64,000 nucleotides of DNA, from the NCBI RefSeq assembly GCF_000350225.1, contig NW_005179094.1:1-64000 (forward strand), written 5' to 3'. This DNA is from Chondrus crispus. Taxonomy: Eukaryota > Rhodophyta > Florideophyceae > Gigartinales > Gigartinaceae. A program made the translations under genes and the position numbers. The notes beneath the pieces were generated by a model. That model ran no database searches. It saw only the letters and a list, made by a program, of their open reading frames with translations, and was not told where the DNA came from. Of this stretch, positions 23,110-34,102 are shown piece by piece. Each line of letters begins with the position of its first letter. Positions within the stretch are counted from its first letter, which is position 1.

Positions 23110-23908
23110 CCGTGCTGTACGGCACCGGCATTTCTCTCACTGCACTGTTCCCGTCGGTCGTCCGCAGCACATGTCCGTGCCTCCGTGGGTAGACTGCAAG
23201 GTGTTTCTCTTCTCAGTACTGCAGTAGGTCGTGATATTGTTATAAGCAAGGGCCTAGTGTACTAGTTTGGTCAAGGGATGGAAGCCACCTATCGTACGTA
23301 CATGCGTAGATGTATACAATCCAATCCCATATTGCTCTCAGCATAATAAGCGTCGAAAGTGTTGCTCTGCAGAATATCGATAGTTGTATGAAACCCCGGT
23401 ACACGTGGATATTGAGCCAGTGTGGGTGCGACCGTCGTGACGGCTGTCACACGAGGCGATGCAGGGGAGACGTGGTTCCCACCGGTAAAGTTATGGGGTA
23501 TGTCCGGCTGGTTACATTCAAGAGGGCATAGTTGAAAGTATGTTTGGTAGCGAGAGTGGATACTACGTGCCGCGCTAGTGGCGAGTTTGCCGCAAATCAA
23601 ATACGTGGCTAAGCTTGCGTCAACTCCTAACATGAGACTAATTTGGTACAGTACCAAGGGTACACTGCTTTTGTGTCTACATATACAGTACCCGAAGGGT
23701 AGCCTCCGTCCTTCTCAACACACCTGCCAACCAAATCGTGTATCCTTTTACCCTCGCCAATTACAACCGCCTTTTCATTAGGTTCTACGGTAGAACTTGT
23801 ACACATCTTCCAATCTCTTCACCGGCCACCATTCCGTTACGCTGCCTTTCCAGGCATGTCCACCGCGCTGAATATGTGCTGATTCGTTTTCTACCGCAGC
23901 GCGCTACA

Positions 23909-23963
23909 AAGTCACTAGTAGTGACTTAAACTTTACTGTAGTGACTCACTATAGTAAAGTTTA
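23909..23963. repeat. Two adjacent fold-backs sharing the word AGTGACT
   Basis: AAGTCACTA-G-TAGTGACTT (23,909-23,927) is followed at once by an 18-bp stem with one mismatch, 23,927-23,944 against 23,946-23,963 (TAAACTTTACT...AGTAAAGTTTA). The second seems to extend the first. Confidence 0.85.
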
Positions 23964-24988
23964 CTTCACTGCTCATTCATTCAGGGTTGGGAGACCCCGA
24001 AGCACAGACTGCTTTGTCTGTGTCAATTGGCAACGTCCCACAAGCTTGGAGAGTACCCAAGGGTACAGTATTACAGTATATAAACATTATATACAGTAGT
24101 ATATACAGTTACTCTAGTATATATATAATCTAGCGAATGCTGTACATTTTAGTTGTTTCGACATACTGTATCCTATCGGACAATGTCGGTCACCGACAGA
24201 AGAGATGTGCTGAACAGTTTCGGGTTGCACATGGCTATAAATTTACAGATGCAGTGGAGGAAGCCGGGGTATCGGAAGCCGAGGTCAGCGCAGCGCAGAG
24301 GGGAGCAATACCCGACAATCAAACCACGGGCAAACGACCTTGTCCTGTACTGTACTAGCGAGCCTTCACTGCTGAACATCTGCCCGCCAGTGCCTACCCT
24401 TCGAAGGGTACATGCATGCATACTTATTTGTATACTGTACCCGTCACTATTCTGTACGTGCAGACGCACCCCACGCACGCACGCACGCACCCACTCACCG
24501 TCAAACAGAACTCGAGCCGCGTCCCACCCGTCTCACCTTTGCTACTGTACTTTCAACAGCCGTATCATACTACAGTATAGGAAAGAGCCCCGGACTCTAT
24601 GTTGTTTGTGTCCAGGATACCGTCATCACAGACGATTTTTACCTGTTCTTTGTGGCTACATCCAGACGACAGTAATAAGACATAGCCAATAGGGCATACC
24701 GTAGTCGTGACGCAATAAAGTATCCGACGGCCACCCGCTCCCTCGGGGATCGGGGGGTATCGGAGTTCACGGAACAACATTCTTCGTCCGCGCGCACTGC
24801 GAGCACTACTGTATGTCGCAGGGCTTTCTGTTTCGTGGAAGGGCGTGAGTTGGTCTTACTTAGTTTACCCTTATCTGCTGTTGGAGCAAACACGGGGTAA
24901 ACAAGTGTCTCTCAGAAGGCGGAGGGCATTCATACCTGATACCGCTCCTCAGGAAGCCTTTCCGACTGCCGCGCCTTTTCATCTGTGT

Positions 24989-25041
24989 GCAGTATTCATA
25001 CGTGGATACGGTAGCCTACCGTATCCACGTATGAATACTGC
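24989..25041. repeat. Near-perfect palindrome, 26-bp arms, 1-nt centre
   Basis: The arm 24,989-25,014 (starting GCAGTATTCATACG) is exactly complementary to 25,016-25,041, with only one unpaired base at 25,015. Such palindromes are normally unstable in genomes, so it is probably young or maintained. Confidence 0.9.
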
Positions 25042-27046
25042 GTGAACCGACGGTAGGTATGGCAAGCCTGCATGGCCACGTCTCATCAATCTGGCACGTG
25101 CAGAGACGCTCAGAAGGGGTTTATGCCGCCCATAATACCGCGCGATGGGCGATTAAGACGCAAGCATGAATACACGAGCTACCCCATTACATGTACAGTA
25201 CCGGTGCTGTATTCTCAATACTATCGTAGATTGTTACGGTATTACTGTACAGTTACAGTTTTTCTAGGAAAGACTTGTTTTAAAGGACTAAATCATTCTG
25301 GATACCTGTCGCACACATCCAACTCCATTTCCTTTCTGTACTTGTACGACAACTTCACCAATTTCTCCCCCGAGACTATACACCCTAAAGTTTACATACA
25401 CCCATTTCTACTCTCTTCTCATCTCTGAAATCTTGGAAATGCCTCATCACACACCCTGGAACAAGGAAACGGTACTGTACATACTGCACGTACAGTGCTG
25501 TACTAGGTGTCATGTGATAATGAAAATCCGCGCTTGTCGCCCGTACGTAGTCATGAAAGGTCCTGCAACGTGATTTTGGCTACAATACCAACCTGATTTT
25601 GCCGCTGTGTGTTGTTTATTAACCCTCAGTCGTGAGAGCGTGGAAGGATAAAACCGTAGTGGCATGAGTCTACATTTCCCATGGGCGCATCTCTTCCACC
25701 GTGTTTGAAAAAGCTATTTAGGATACTCCCCGCTCTATTCGGAATACTCTCGCTGAATCAAGGAACTACAGTACTGTACGGGTCACATTCGTGTTCGTTC
25801 GCATGGACAAAATATCGTACTCAGTACTACAAACGGTCATCGTGGCAGGGGCCATGGTGGCAGTCTACTCACCATCATCTCGGCATCCTTCTCGCTGGAA
25901 CGATCTCCTGGAGAGCGGGTTTCAGGCAGCATCCACCATATCACCTCCTCTCCTGTCTCACGGCTCATTTTTTTTTTCGGGGGTACCAATGGGTCTGTAT
26001 TTTGCACCCCCTTCTAACCAGTAAACGCCCGAGAAGCAACTTCTTCCGAGTACGAGCGAGTACAAGATACAGTACCGTTACTGCACGTACAGTTCCTTGA
26101 CGGTGGACGCACCTAGCCATTGACGACTCGCTTTTGTCGAATAACACCTTTTTGTGCAACGTAAAAGTCGGCAAGGGCAAAGCCGACAGCCTCGCCGATA
26201 ATCAATGACAAGACTTGTCAATCTCCCCAAATCTCGCACTTAAGGACCACCCCTGTCCACCAACATACAGTTTTATCCACTGCTCGTAAGAACCCGAATA
26301 CAAAAAGAACAAGTCGTGGGGCATGTCTGGTACAGAAGACACTCGATCATGGGTTTTTGACTGTCTTCTTTTACGCCCTCTTCCATGATACAGTACTGTA
26401 TGGTTCGTTGCGAATGCTCTTCATTTTGACGGGCCTTCGCGATATTTACCTTCAGCCCTGCGCCACTGAATTCAATATGAGTCATTCAACAAACATCCTG
26501 TCCATTAAAAAAAAGATTGCAGTCCGACAGTCTCCAAACTGTATTTAGAACACCTGCATATGTGCAGCATCATTTATGTCGGTAGCTTACTTTCAGTACG
26601 TACAGTACAGTACGCAAGTTCGTGTGTTACTGTATCCTCCATAGTGGAAGCGCCTGCAATATCATGCCGCTTTCTTCGTTATGGAAATCAAAGCATGCGG
26701 ATTTCACACAAGATTAGAATCAAGTCACAACTCATGATAAAGGCCGATTTTTACAGATGCACATTTCTAATCTCCTCAGAGCTGCCATACTCATTTGGTA
26801 ATGGTGGCCACTCTGCTCGCCACATGTAGAGGATCTTCACGTAAGGGACCACGATTGAAGGTGCCGTGATTGACATTGGTTGCACTGGTGCGGCAGCGCA
26901 TTAGGTCAGTAAAATGCATCATCAAAATATGCTGCGTAGAATTGTTGATAAGGAACGAATTACAGTGCCTCCTATGATATAGTGCTATAGCGTGACATAC
27001 CTCTAGCTATGGCACTATTGGGGGGATGGCACTATATAAAGGAGGC

Positions 27047-27215
27047 NNNNNNNNNNNNNNNNNNNNNNNNNNNNNNNNNNNNNNNNNNNNNNNNNNNNNN
27101 NNNNNNNNNNNNNNNNNNNNNNNNNNNNNNNNNNNNNNNNNNNNNNNNNNNNNNNNNNNNNNNNNNNNNNNNNNNNNNNNNNNNNNNNNNNNNNNNNNNN
27201 NNNNNNNNNNNNNNN
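27047..27215. other. Assembly gap (169 N) with low-complexity edges
   Basis: The N run is flanked by TGGCACTATA words on the left and by runs of G and C (including a run of about 15 C near 27,280) on the right, which look like poorly resolved sequence. Distances across this point are unreliable. Confidence 0.95.
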
Positions 27216-27546
27216 AGGGGGGGACCCTTACCCCTTTTTGGGGGGAAGCCCTATTAAAGTGGGCCCTTTTGGGGGCCCCCCCCCCCCCCCTGTATCATGA
27301 TAGCTACACTGATCACAGCAATTAACCTGGTCCAACTTAATTCTGAGGCCCCTTTTTCAGGTTTATAACCATATTTAACATGGTCCGGATTAATTGTGAA
27401 CCCAGATTAATATATGGTCAAATCAGATACAGCATAACATGGTCCAGTTTATTTGTGAACCACTGGATTAACCTTGATTTCTAACACTGCTGACAAGTAT
27501 TCAAGAAATTACGGCTCTACTTCTTGCCCATTGAAATGGACACGAT

Positions 27547-27959
27547 TGTCGGAAAACTCCTATGACAGAGTGTTCCTTCGAGGTCAAGTCTTCGGTCTTG
27601 TCCTAACGGCAGGCGCACAGGAGCCTGGGTTGTTCCTGTTGGAACACGGATCGGTTGAGGACGGGAGTTGTGACTACTCGCGCGGGAGAGTATCACCAAT
27701 GTAGCAATAAAGCTCCAATGTTTACTGATGTTCGTCCTAGCCCAAAAGGGAATGGAACTATTTCCAGAGCGAAGCTCGTAGCCTAGTTCGCAATGCGCGC
27801 ACTGTCTCGCGCTGTTCCTGGAGGCAAGGGGAGACACCACTAATTGCATTCTACACTATCACTGTACAGGCCCGGACCTTTGGCCTCTCTAGCATTTCTT
27901 ACCTTGCTGTACAGCACATGCTGTACAGCACAACACGAATGTTCCCCGATCCTTCGACA
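27547..27959 (-). repeat. 3' LTR of the copia element
   Basis: 413-bp copy, nearly identical to 32,967-33,379. It contains the internal dyad GCTGTACAGCACATGCTGTACAGC region near 27,905-27,930, as short inverted words CTGTACAG. Confidence 0.95.
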
Positions 27960-27989
27960 CTCGGGGATTTTCTGAGGCCGAAGTCTGGG

Positions 27990-28778
27990 TCAGTCCTCCC
28001 TTTGGCGAGACAGCGGGGTACGGACGACCCGCTGTGGGACAGGGACGTTTAACGTTCCAGTGTCAAGCAAGTTTTCCAAGGCGGCACATGGACTGGCTTT
28101 GGTCAGGCCGTCTGCTGGGTTGTCTTGCGAGCGTATCCATCCTACGTCACTAATTTCTTGTCTCCCGTAAGCCTCGCGGGCGGCTTGTATGTCGATCATG
28201 AGGCGCTTCTCCGTGGTAGTAGTTGACTTCACAATCGTCTTGAACAAGCTCTCCGAATCTGTGAACATGGCAAGCGGCAGCATTCTCCCAAGTACGTGTC
28301 GCAGATCATGACGAAGGAGATATGCATAATCGAATCCATCTGCGAACGCCAACACTTCTGCCCCCATCACTGACCGGGTGACTCGCTTGCTCTTGTATGA
28401 CGAGAAATGAACAATGTTACATCGTCCTGTGATATCGTATATAAGCACCATGAAGCCAAGCTGCGACCGTAGATCCGGGGTATTTGCGAAAGATGAATCT
28501 GTAAAAGCTCGCACCGACAGCGTTTTATCGTCGAGACGTTGCTGCCTGATTCCTCGTTTCGAGTGTGTGTGTGCTCGCTTGATGATGTCATTGATGGCCT
28601 TGACATGTTTCGATTCGAACTTCGGCTCAGTGACCTGAGCGGCAAGGTTGACAGCAGCAGAGAGGTCTGGACGTGTATGCGTGAGCCAGGCCAGTTCGTG
28701 CCTTTTGGACCGAAACTCGTAGAACGTGCTATGTTTTGCTAATTCTGTGATCCTCGTAGCATACCGCTGTTGATGCAT
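27990..28778 (-). CDS. Copia RNase H region
   Basis: The frame encodes the copia-type RNase H: LAWLTHTRPDLSAAVNLAAQ at the connection, RAFTDSSFANTPDLRSQLGF with the first catalytic aspartate, AEVLAFADGFDYAYLLRH, and the end motif QDNPADGLTKASP, all typical of Ty1/copia elements. It degrades RNA in the RNA-DNA hybrid during reverse transcription. It directly continues the pol region 28,739-31,165. Confidence 0.85.
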   Translation of the reverse strand: MHQQRYATRITELAKHSTFYEFRSKRHELAWLTHTRPDLSAAVNLAAQVTEPKFESKHVKAINDIIKRAHTHSKRGIRQQRLDDKTLSVRAFTDSSFANTPDLRSQLGFMVLIYDITGRCNIVHFSSYKSKRVTRSVMGAEVLAFADGFDYAYLLRHDLRHVLGRMLPLAMFTDSESLFKTIVKSTTTTEKRLMIDIQAAREAYGRQEISDVGWIRSQDNPADGLTKASPCAALENLLDTGTLNVPVPQRVVRTPLSRQRED

Positions 28779-31165
28779 AAGATATCCGTCCTCGATCTCT
28801 TCAATTTGAATTCCCGCGAACTGAAAGCTTCCGACCTCCCGTGTCTTGGACTGGAAGCGAATCCCAGTCTCCTTGGACTCAAAGCCACAGTCACAGTCGC
28901 AGTGCCAATAGTGTCGTCTACGTATGCGCCGGTCATACCTTTCAGCTTGCCTTCAACGACCTTTGAGAACAACGATAGATCGCCAGTAGTCGGAGTCATG
29001 CCGAGATCGCAGATGAGGTGGTCCGAGAATGTGGAATGCCAGTAATCTCCAGAGTCCGACAGGCCGTACAGAGGCTTTCGCAATTTTAGCAGCTGATCTG
29101 ATGAAAGATTAAACTCGCGAGTCGGTTTGACGTAAACGTCGCGCATGAGCTTGTCTGCGCTCTGTAGGTACGCTTGCGAGACATCTTGGGACCACAGTCG
29201 GAACCCGAAGATAGCGGCAATGGCCACGAGAAGACGTACCGAGCTCTGGCGGATGTTGGTGCTGTTGTGTACTAAAATGTTCTTTTCGATGTCCGTATGT
29301 CCTTGGACGACGAAGCGGGCTTTGCATATTTCTTCCGCAGTGTCTACATTTTTGACAGCTAGCACAAAACGGCCGCCTAGTACATTAGCACCAGTGGGCA
29401 CATCCTCTCTGCATACAATCTCATACACTCCTCTTTTTGCTAGCCCGGCTAGCTCCTTGGCCTTGGCTGCGTCGAATTCCCCAGAACGCCCTCTGCGATC
29501 GGCGGGATGCAGTATCTCTGTCACGAAAACACCGGGGGGGTGTTGGTCCCTGAACTGTTCCATGCCGTCTAAAAGGCGGTTAATTTCCCTATCGCCTTGC
29601 TCTGCGGGCATCGGGATGATTTGTGACAAATTATAATGCTTTTCCTTCCCTTCCCAGTCCACGTACACTTCTTTCTGCATCATCCTTATCACTTTATATG
29701 GTCCCAACCACGCTTTCTTCTCCTCCCGATAAACGAGAACGTCGTCTCCCGGCTTGATGTTGTAGCGTGTGGCAGGCGGAAGCTTAGACCGTAGGGCTTG
29801 TTGGATGCGAAGTTCTGCAGTAATCGTCGCCATTTCTCGTTTACCTGCTTCCAGTGCGGGCATGCGTTCTCTCTGAGCTGGTAGGCGTGCATTGACGACG
29901 GGGAATGCAGGGTCAACACCGTAGACCAGGCGAGACGGTACCCAACCTTCAGGGCCGAGCGTGTCGTTTGCCGCTTTCACGGCCAATCGGAGCGCTATTT
30001 CTGGGTCCAACTTCGGATATTGTGAGCGGATGACCCGAAAAACGCGGCGCAGCGGGGCATGATATCTCTCGCCAATGCCGAGGGAGTTATGACTTTGAGT
30101 GCCGGAGAGCTGTAGATCAATCCCATGGAGTGTCGTAATGTCGTCCCAGAACTTAGAAGTGAATACTGAGCCCTGATCTGCACGGATTCGGTTAGGTATA
30201 CCAATGTAAACAGTAACCCATGATTCTAAGAAGGCATCCCAAACGTGCTGTGCCGTCAGACTCTTCGGTAGTGCGACGTTCTGGTACCCAGTGTGTGTGT
30301 CGACTATGTGGAGGACGGGGTTGCCGCCTACCCAGAAGAGATCGATGGCCACCTCGTGGTTAAAAATAATTTCATCATCTGGTAGCGATACACGGAACCT
30401 GTATGGCCGGATTCCAAAGCGTTTACATCCCTCACACTTGTCGACGATATCTTGTATGAGCTTCGGAGTATCCGTTTTGACACGGTCGGGAGTACCACGT
30501 TTCAGCAAGTTGAGCAGCTTCTGTCGGGACGGATGGAAGAAATGGAGGTGGAGCCTTTCGAGTTCAGTTCTTGTGTACATCACCTTGTGTACGTCCCACT
30601 GAACGAAGAGATGTCCGTGTGTCCTGACTATGGGGATGGTCCAACTGTCAACCTTACTCACTAACGTGTTGTCCACATTGTCTACGATGAGCTTGTACCT
30701 GTCGAGTATGTCGAGGCCTAGAAGTAACGGTACATCAGCGTCCACAACGTCAACCCAGAACTCGATATAATACCCTTCCTTAACGCGCATTCTGATGTTG
30801 ATCATACCAAGACTGTTGCGAATACCATCCCCAAACTTGTAGGAGTATGGTGACTTTCTCAGTTGAAATGGACGTTTGCTGGAGCGACAGTATGCCTTTG
30901 CCTGCGCGAGTCCACAGACTGATTTCTGCGCTCCCGTGTCCGTACATGCACCTTCGAATGATAGATCGTTGTATTGACGAGTAGGGCATGCCGGGTTGGC
31001 TCTGACCTTCAGTACTGTTTTGATGAGATGACCTTGATAGCGAAGACTCGATGTCGGTTCTGTGGTACGCATTGCTCCAACGAACCTGGGAGGGACGAGG
31101 AGGTCGTGTCCGGTCTTATCTGGTGGTACTCTGTGCCTGAGTGCCGGGACTTGTTGGCAAATCAA
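28739..31165 (-). CDS. Copia pol: protease, integrase, reverse transcriptase (808 aa)
   Basis: Domains in order: retropepsin active site CTDTGAQKSVCG (about residue 72); GAG-pre/integrase zinc finger (HFFHPSRQKLLNLLKRG to CEGCKRFG, about 230-275); integrase core with VAIDLFWVGGNP, RADQGSVFTSKFWDD and its glutamate region, about 290-430; then the RT with GGRFVLAVKN, LWSQDVSQAYLQSADKLM and the catalytic AYVDDTIG near residue 750. Protease-integrase-RT order defines Ty1/copia. It lies 8 bp downstream of gag, in a copia-like gag-then-pol layout. Confidence 0.92.
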   Translation of the reverse strand: MICQQVPALRHRVPPDKTGHDLLVPPRFVGAMRTTEPTSSLRYQGHLIKTVLKVRANPACPTRQYNDLSFEGACTDTGAQKSVCGLAQAKAYCRSSKRPFQLRKSPYSYKFGDGIRNSLGMINIRMRVKEGYYIEFWVDVVDADVPLLLGLDILDRYKLIVDNVDNTLVSKVDSWTIPIVRTHGHLFVQWDVHKVMYTRTELERLHLHFFHPSRQKLLNLLKRGTPDRVKTDTPKLIQDIVDKCEGCKRFGIRPYRFRVSLPDDEIIFNHEVAIDLFWVGGNPVLHIVDTHTGYQNVALPKSLTAQHVWDAFLESWVTVYIGIPNRIRADQGSVFTSKFWDDITTLHGIDLQLSGTQSHNSLGIGERYHAPLRRVFRVIRSQYPKLDPEIALRLAVKAANDTLGPEGWVPSRLVYGVDPAFPVVNARLPAQRERMPALEAGKREMATITAELRIQQALRSKLPPATRYNIKPGDDVLVYREEKKAWLGPYKVIRMMQKEVYVDWEGKEKHYNLSQIIPMPAEQGDREINRLLDGMEQFRDQHPPGVFVTEILHPADRRGRSGEFDAAKAKELAGLAKRGVYEIVCREDVPTGANVLGGRFVLAVKNVDTAEEICKARFVVQGHTDIEKNILVHNSTNIRQSSVRLLVAIAAIFGFRLWSQDVSQAYLQSADKLMRDVYVKPTREFNLSSDQLLKLRKPLYGLSDSGDYWHSTFSDHLICDLGMTPTTGDLSLFSKVVEGKLKGMTGAYVDDTIGTATVTVALSPRRLGFASSPRHGRSEAFSSREFKLKRSRTDILCINSGMLRGSQN

Positions 31166-31173
31166 GCCCCGTT

Positions 31174-32883
31174 TTAAAAATGCACAGGTAAATCCAGATC
31201 ACCATCTAGATCAGCGCCCTCTTCGTCTGGTTGCAGTGGCAAATCAAAGTGGACACTGTGATTGACGGAGGCTTCGTGTTCGAGGTGTGTCATCAACGCT
31301 TCGTTTGCGTTTTCCTCATCGAGGTCGTCCTCGTCGGTGTCATTTGAGACGAGAAGTGTCTCCATGGCGTCATTGAGGTCCTGAGCGAGGGAATCAGCAA
31401 CATCTGCAATGTTTGCTCGCGAAGGCCCGGGGCGACTAGCTGCGGCCTTCAAACGGTTCTGCGCCACGAGCTTCATGTCAAGCGGTTTCGTGCACCTATA
31501 CCAACGGCATCCCGTATTACCACAGTTGTGGCACGTGAGGTCTGGATTCTCGGTTCGCTTCCCATGCCACGTTTTATTTGGATATGTGCGGTGCTGAGTT
31601 CGCATGGACTGGAAATGATGGGGTAGCCGGGGAACAATTGATGCGCGACTGCGTGGCTCTCTGCCGTAACGACCTTGACCGGCAAAATTAGTCGACTTCC
31701 AACGTGAACTGCGAAGCGTGTTGCTGCTGCCTGCAGGACTGTCGATGGAGGCTGCCTGATGCTTCGTGGTTTGCTGGAGAGAATATTCCAGACGCTCAAT
31801 CAGGGGGTGGTACTTCAGCTCGTTGGCAGTGACATTCGACAGCACTGTGCGGGCCCACTCGCGACCAAGTACAGCTTGCTGCAGGTGGAGCATCTTGGCC
31901 CTATCGGTCCGGTCTTCGGGGTGGGACATTGGGGTGAGCCGATCGATCTCGTCAACGGTGGCGCGAAATGCTTGGCCTTCGGTGGCGTTGTCAGTCTCGA
32001 ATTGGGATATGCTCACTTCGTTCAATCGATGTGAGATGGAGTCCTGCTTGGCGGCTGATGCATACCGGTCGTGGAAACGTCGAACGATTTCTCCCCAGTT
32101 GGTGATTCTACCTTCAACGTCGTTGATAAAGAATTGGAGTGCGGCGCCATCAAGGAGGTAGTGCATGTAGCTGATCTTGTCCGCACCGGTCACCTTATTT
32201 TGACTGCACATGAACTGGTAGCGACTAAGTTTAGTCAGCCAGTCCTCGTCAACCTTGCCCCAAAACTTCTGCCTATCAGATGAGTAAGCGACACTCATTC
32301 CCTTCGCGGCGTTGCTGGCGTTTCTGGCCTCCCAATTACGAGGGGATGCATGCTGTCCGGGCTGTTGCGCTTGAGAAAATTCAGGGTTGGGGGACAACGC
32401 GAAGGGGTTTGTGGCAGGGCTTTGAATGCTGTTGCTGGGTGAACTTGGCACAAACTCTCCACGCTTGATTGCCTTAAACTGTGCAACGGCTCTGTTGCGC
32501 TCTTCTACATCCTGTGGGCGGCACCAGATTGTGTGAAGGAGACGGTTTACGATGAGGCTACCGGAGGCACTGGTTGAAGGAGTATCCACGCCATGGTCGT
32601 TTAGGAGAAAACGAATCCTCTTGTAGATTTCATAATTGACTGTCACCATGGGATCCACGAGTTCGCGAGGTTCAAGGTCTTCACGAATCTGTTGTAGGAG
32701 AGCATCGCCTCTGGGCACTGGGTACTGTGTGGAGTATCCATAGAACAGATTGAAGAGACCCTCCTGGTGTGCATTACTCAGGCGTATGTTGCCAAATGGA
32801 CCAGTTTGCGGGTTGTCAGCGGGATCGGTCACGGGGGGGATCGGGGCAGGGAGGCTCGGGGCCGGTGGGGAAGGAGGGGACAT
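31174..32883 (-). CDS. Copia gag (569 aa)
   Basis: The structural protein begins with a Pro-rich stretch (MSPPSPPAPSLPAPIPPVTD), continues with a helical capsid-like region (about 200-390, KFWGKVDEDWLTKLSRYQFM onward) and has a zinc-knuckle-like CHNCGNTGCRWYRC near residue 465. The C-terminal ~60 residues are strongly acidic (NDTDEDDLDEENANEA). The first ATG after the 5' LTR is taken as start. Gag would package element RNA in cytoplasmic particles; this is known for the family. Confidence 0.88.
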   Translation of the reverse strand: MSPPSPPAPSLPAPIPPVTDPADNPQTGPFGNIRLSNAHQEGLFNLFYGYSTQYPVPRGDALLQQIREDLEPRELVDPMVTVNYEIYKRIRFLLNDHGVDTPSTSASGSLIVNRLLHTIWCRPQDVEERNRAVAQFKAIKRGEFVPSSPSNSIQSPATNPFALSPNPEFSQAQQPGQHASPRNWEARNASNAAKGMSVAYSSDRQKFWGKVDEDWLTKLSRYQFMCSQNKVTGADKISYMHYLLDGAALQFFINDVEGRITNWGEIVRRFHDRYASAAKQDSISHRLNEVSISQFETDNATEGQAFRATVDEIDRLTPMSHPEDRTDRAKMLHLQQAVLGREWARTVLSNVTANELKYHPLIERLEYSLQQTTKHQAASIDSPAGSSNTLRSSRWKSTNFAGQGRYGREPRSRASIVPRLPHHFQSMRTQHRTYPNKTWHGKRTENPDLTCHNCGNTGCRWYRCTKPLDMKLVAQNRLKAAASRPGPSRANIADVADSLAQDLNDAMETLLVSNDTDEDDLDEENANEALMTHLEHEASVNHSVHFDLPLQPDEEGADLDGDLDLPVHF

Positions 32884-32966
32884 GGTCAGTTCCTCCTTCT
32901 TTCATTCAAGGGTTTGTTCTTCTTTCTAGTGTAAGGATGACAAAGAAGTCTTCCTTAATTCCGGAA

Positions 32967-33379
32967 TGTCGGAAAACTCCTATGACAGAGTGTTCCTTCG
33001 AGGTCAAGTCTTCGGTCTTGTCCTAACGGCAGGCGCACAGGAGCCTGGGTTGTTCCTGTTGGAACACGGATCGGTTGAGGACGGGAGTTGTGACTACTCG
33101 CGCGGGAGAGTATCACCAATGTAGCAATAAAGCTCCAATGTTTACTGATGTTCGTCCTAGCCCAAAAGGGAATGGAACTATTTCCAGAGCGAAGCTCGTA
33201 GCCTAGTTCGCAATGCGCGCACTGTCTCGCGCTGTTCCTGGAGGCAAGGGGAGACACCACTAATTGCATTCTACACTATCACTGTACAGGCCCGGACCTT
33301 TGACCTCTCTAGCATTTCTTACCCTGCTGTACAGCACATGCTGTAGAGCACAACACGAATGTTCCCCGATCCTTTGACA
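32967..33379 (-). repeat. 5' LTR of the copia element
   Basis: 413-bp copy, about 99% identical to the 3' LTR. The element's gag start codon lies about 80 bp inside it, so the leader is short. Confidence 0.95.
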
Positions 33380-33599
33380 CGATGCTTGGATATTATTGTC
33401 TGCAGCTCAGAAAAGAGCTGCTTCTCCTCCTAAAGACCATATCGAGGCGGTGACATGCGTTCTCGCCCTTTTTGAACTGTAAAGGCGACTTATCATAAGA
33501 CTGTTTCCTCCAGGTCAAAACCAATAATAACCTGGTCCAGTTTATTTCTGAACCCAGGTTAATATATAGACCAAGGTTAATTGCTGTGATCAGGTGTTC

Positions 33600-34102
33600 T
33601 ATTGTTACAGTAGCGTGGCGGTAGAGAAAGAATACATAACGCGCAATGCCGGGTACATGTCCGAGCACGGCTTGAAGAATGAGTGCTCGTTCAATAGAAG
33701 TGAACGCGTTTCTGGCATCAGCGTTATATCAGTACCATATTCTCCGCCTTTAGTGTCTGACCGCACACACACACACATTCGCCAATGCACTATATGCTTG
33801 TCCGACCGCACAGGAGAGGCTGTCATTAGGGAGACATATATATAGGTAGAGCCGACAAAGAGTAAAGGAGAAGAGGTCACCGGACCCCGTGACTACACAT
33901 TTAGGATGGCTACAGCTACAGTAGCACGGGTGGCGTGGACCGCCATTTCCATACTGCTTTTCGTTCCAATGGCTATCTGGTGTGGGAGGAAATATTAGCT
34001 TACTTGCATTTGGTGAGAGATCTTGCGAGCCAGCAAGCGACCAAATAGTTGACGGAGGACCAGGCCCAGAGCTATTGAGCGCAGCTTGACACTGCCTGGT
34101 TT
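33600..34102. other. No gene seen
   Basis: Short frames only. A short CA microsatellite occurs near 33,765-33,777. Otherwise nothing is recognised between the MITE and the LINE fragment. Confidence 0.4.

Larger units (their letters stand above)
21600..27046. other. Intergenic AT-richer region, no gene; rich in hairpins and TACTGTA words
   Basis: I see no ORF with a domain, signal peptide or protein-like composition in these 5.4 kb. The DNA is dense in TACAGTA/TACTGTA (often as GTACTGTAC or GTACAGTAC) and in AAGGGTAC/GTACCCTT words, and holds four long hairpins listed separately. Composition is clearly different from the GC-rich block to the left. Confidence 0.5.
27547..33379 (-). mobile_element. 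Young Ty1/copia LTR retrotransposon, 5.8 kb
   Basis: Two direct 413-bp LTRs (27,547-27,959 and 32,967-33,379; start TGTCGG, end GACA) differ at about four positions, close to 1%, so insertion is recent. CGAT flanks both outer ends (27,543-27,546 and 33,380-33,383), a 4-5 bp target duplication. Minus-strand parts are in copia order: gag (32,883 down), protease, integrase, RT, RNase H (to about 27,990). It looks almost whole, with about one break in the coding part. Confidence 0.95.
27310..33592. mobile_element. MITE-like element split by a copia insertion
   Basis: The left end TGATCACAGCAATTAACC (27,310-27,327) and the exact reverse complement at 33,575-33,592 form terminal inverted repeats. 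Without the copia element and one copy of its target duplication the unit is about 446 bp. Inside are related words (CATGGTCCGGATTAATTGTG, CTGGTCCAGTTTATTTCTG and others), i.e. degenerate sub-repeats with AT-rich spacers, and no ORF. This is a small non-autonomous DNA transposon that served as the target for copia. Confidence 0.75.

Noticed and set aside
24153-24692. 179-codon plus-strand ORF near 24 kb
   Set aside because: Cys/His/Arg-rich random composition, crosses an ACGC microsatellite, no domain or promoter.
27474-27849. ORFs inside the copia LTRs, duplicated at 32,955-33,269
   Set aside because: They lie within the LTR pair and carry no domain; duplication is due to the two LTRs.
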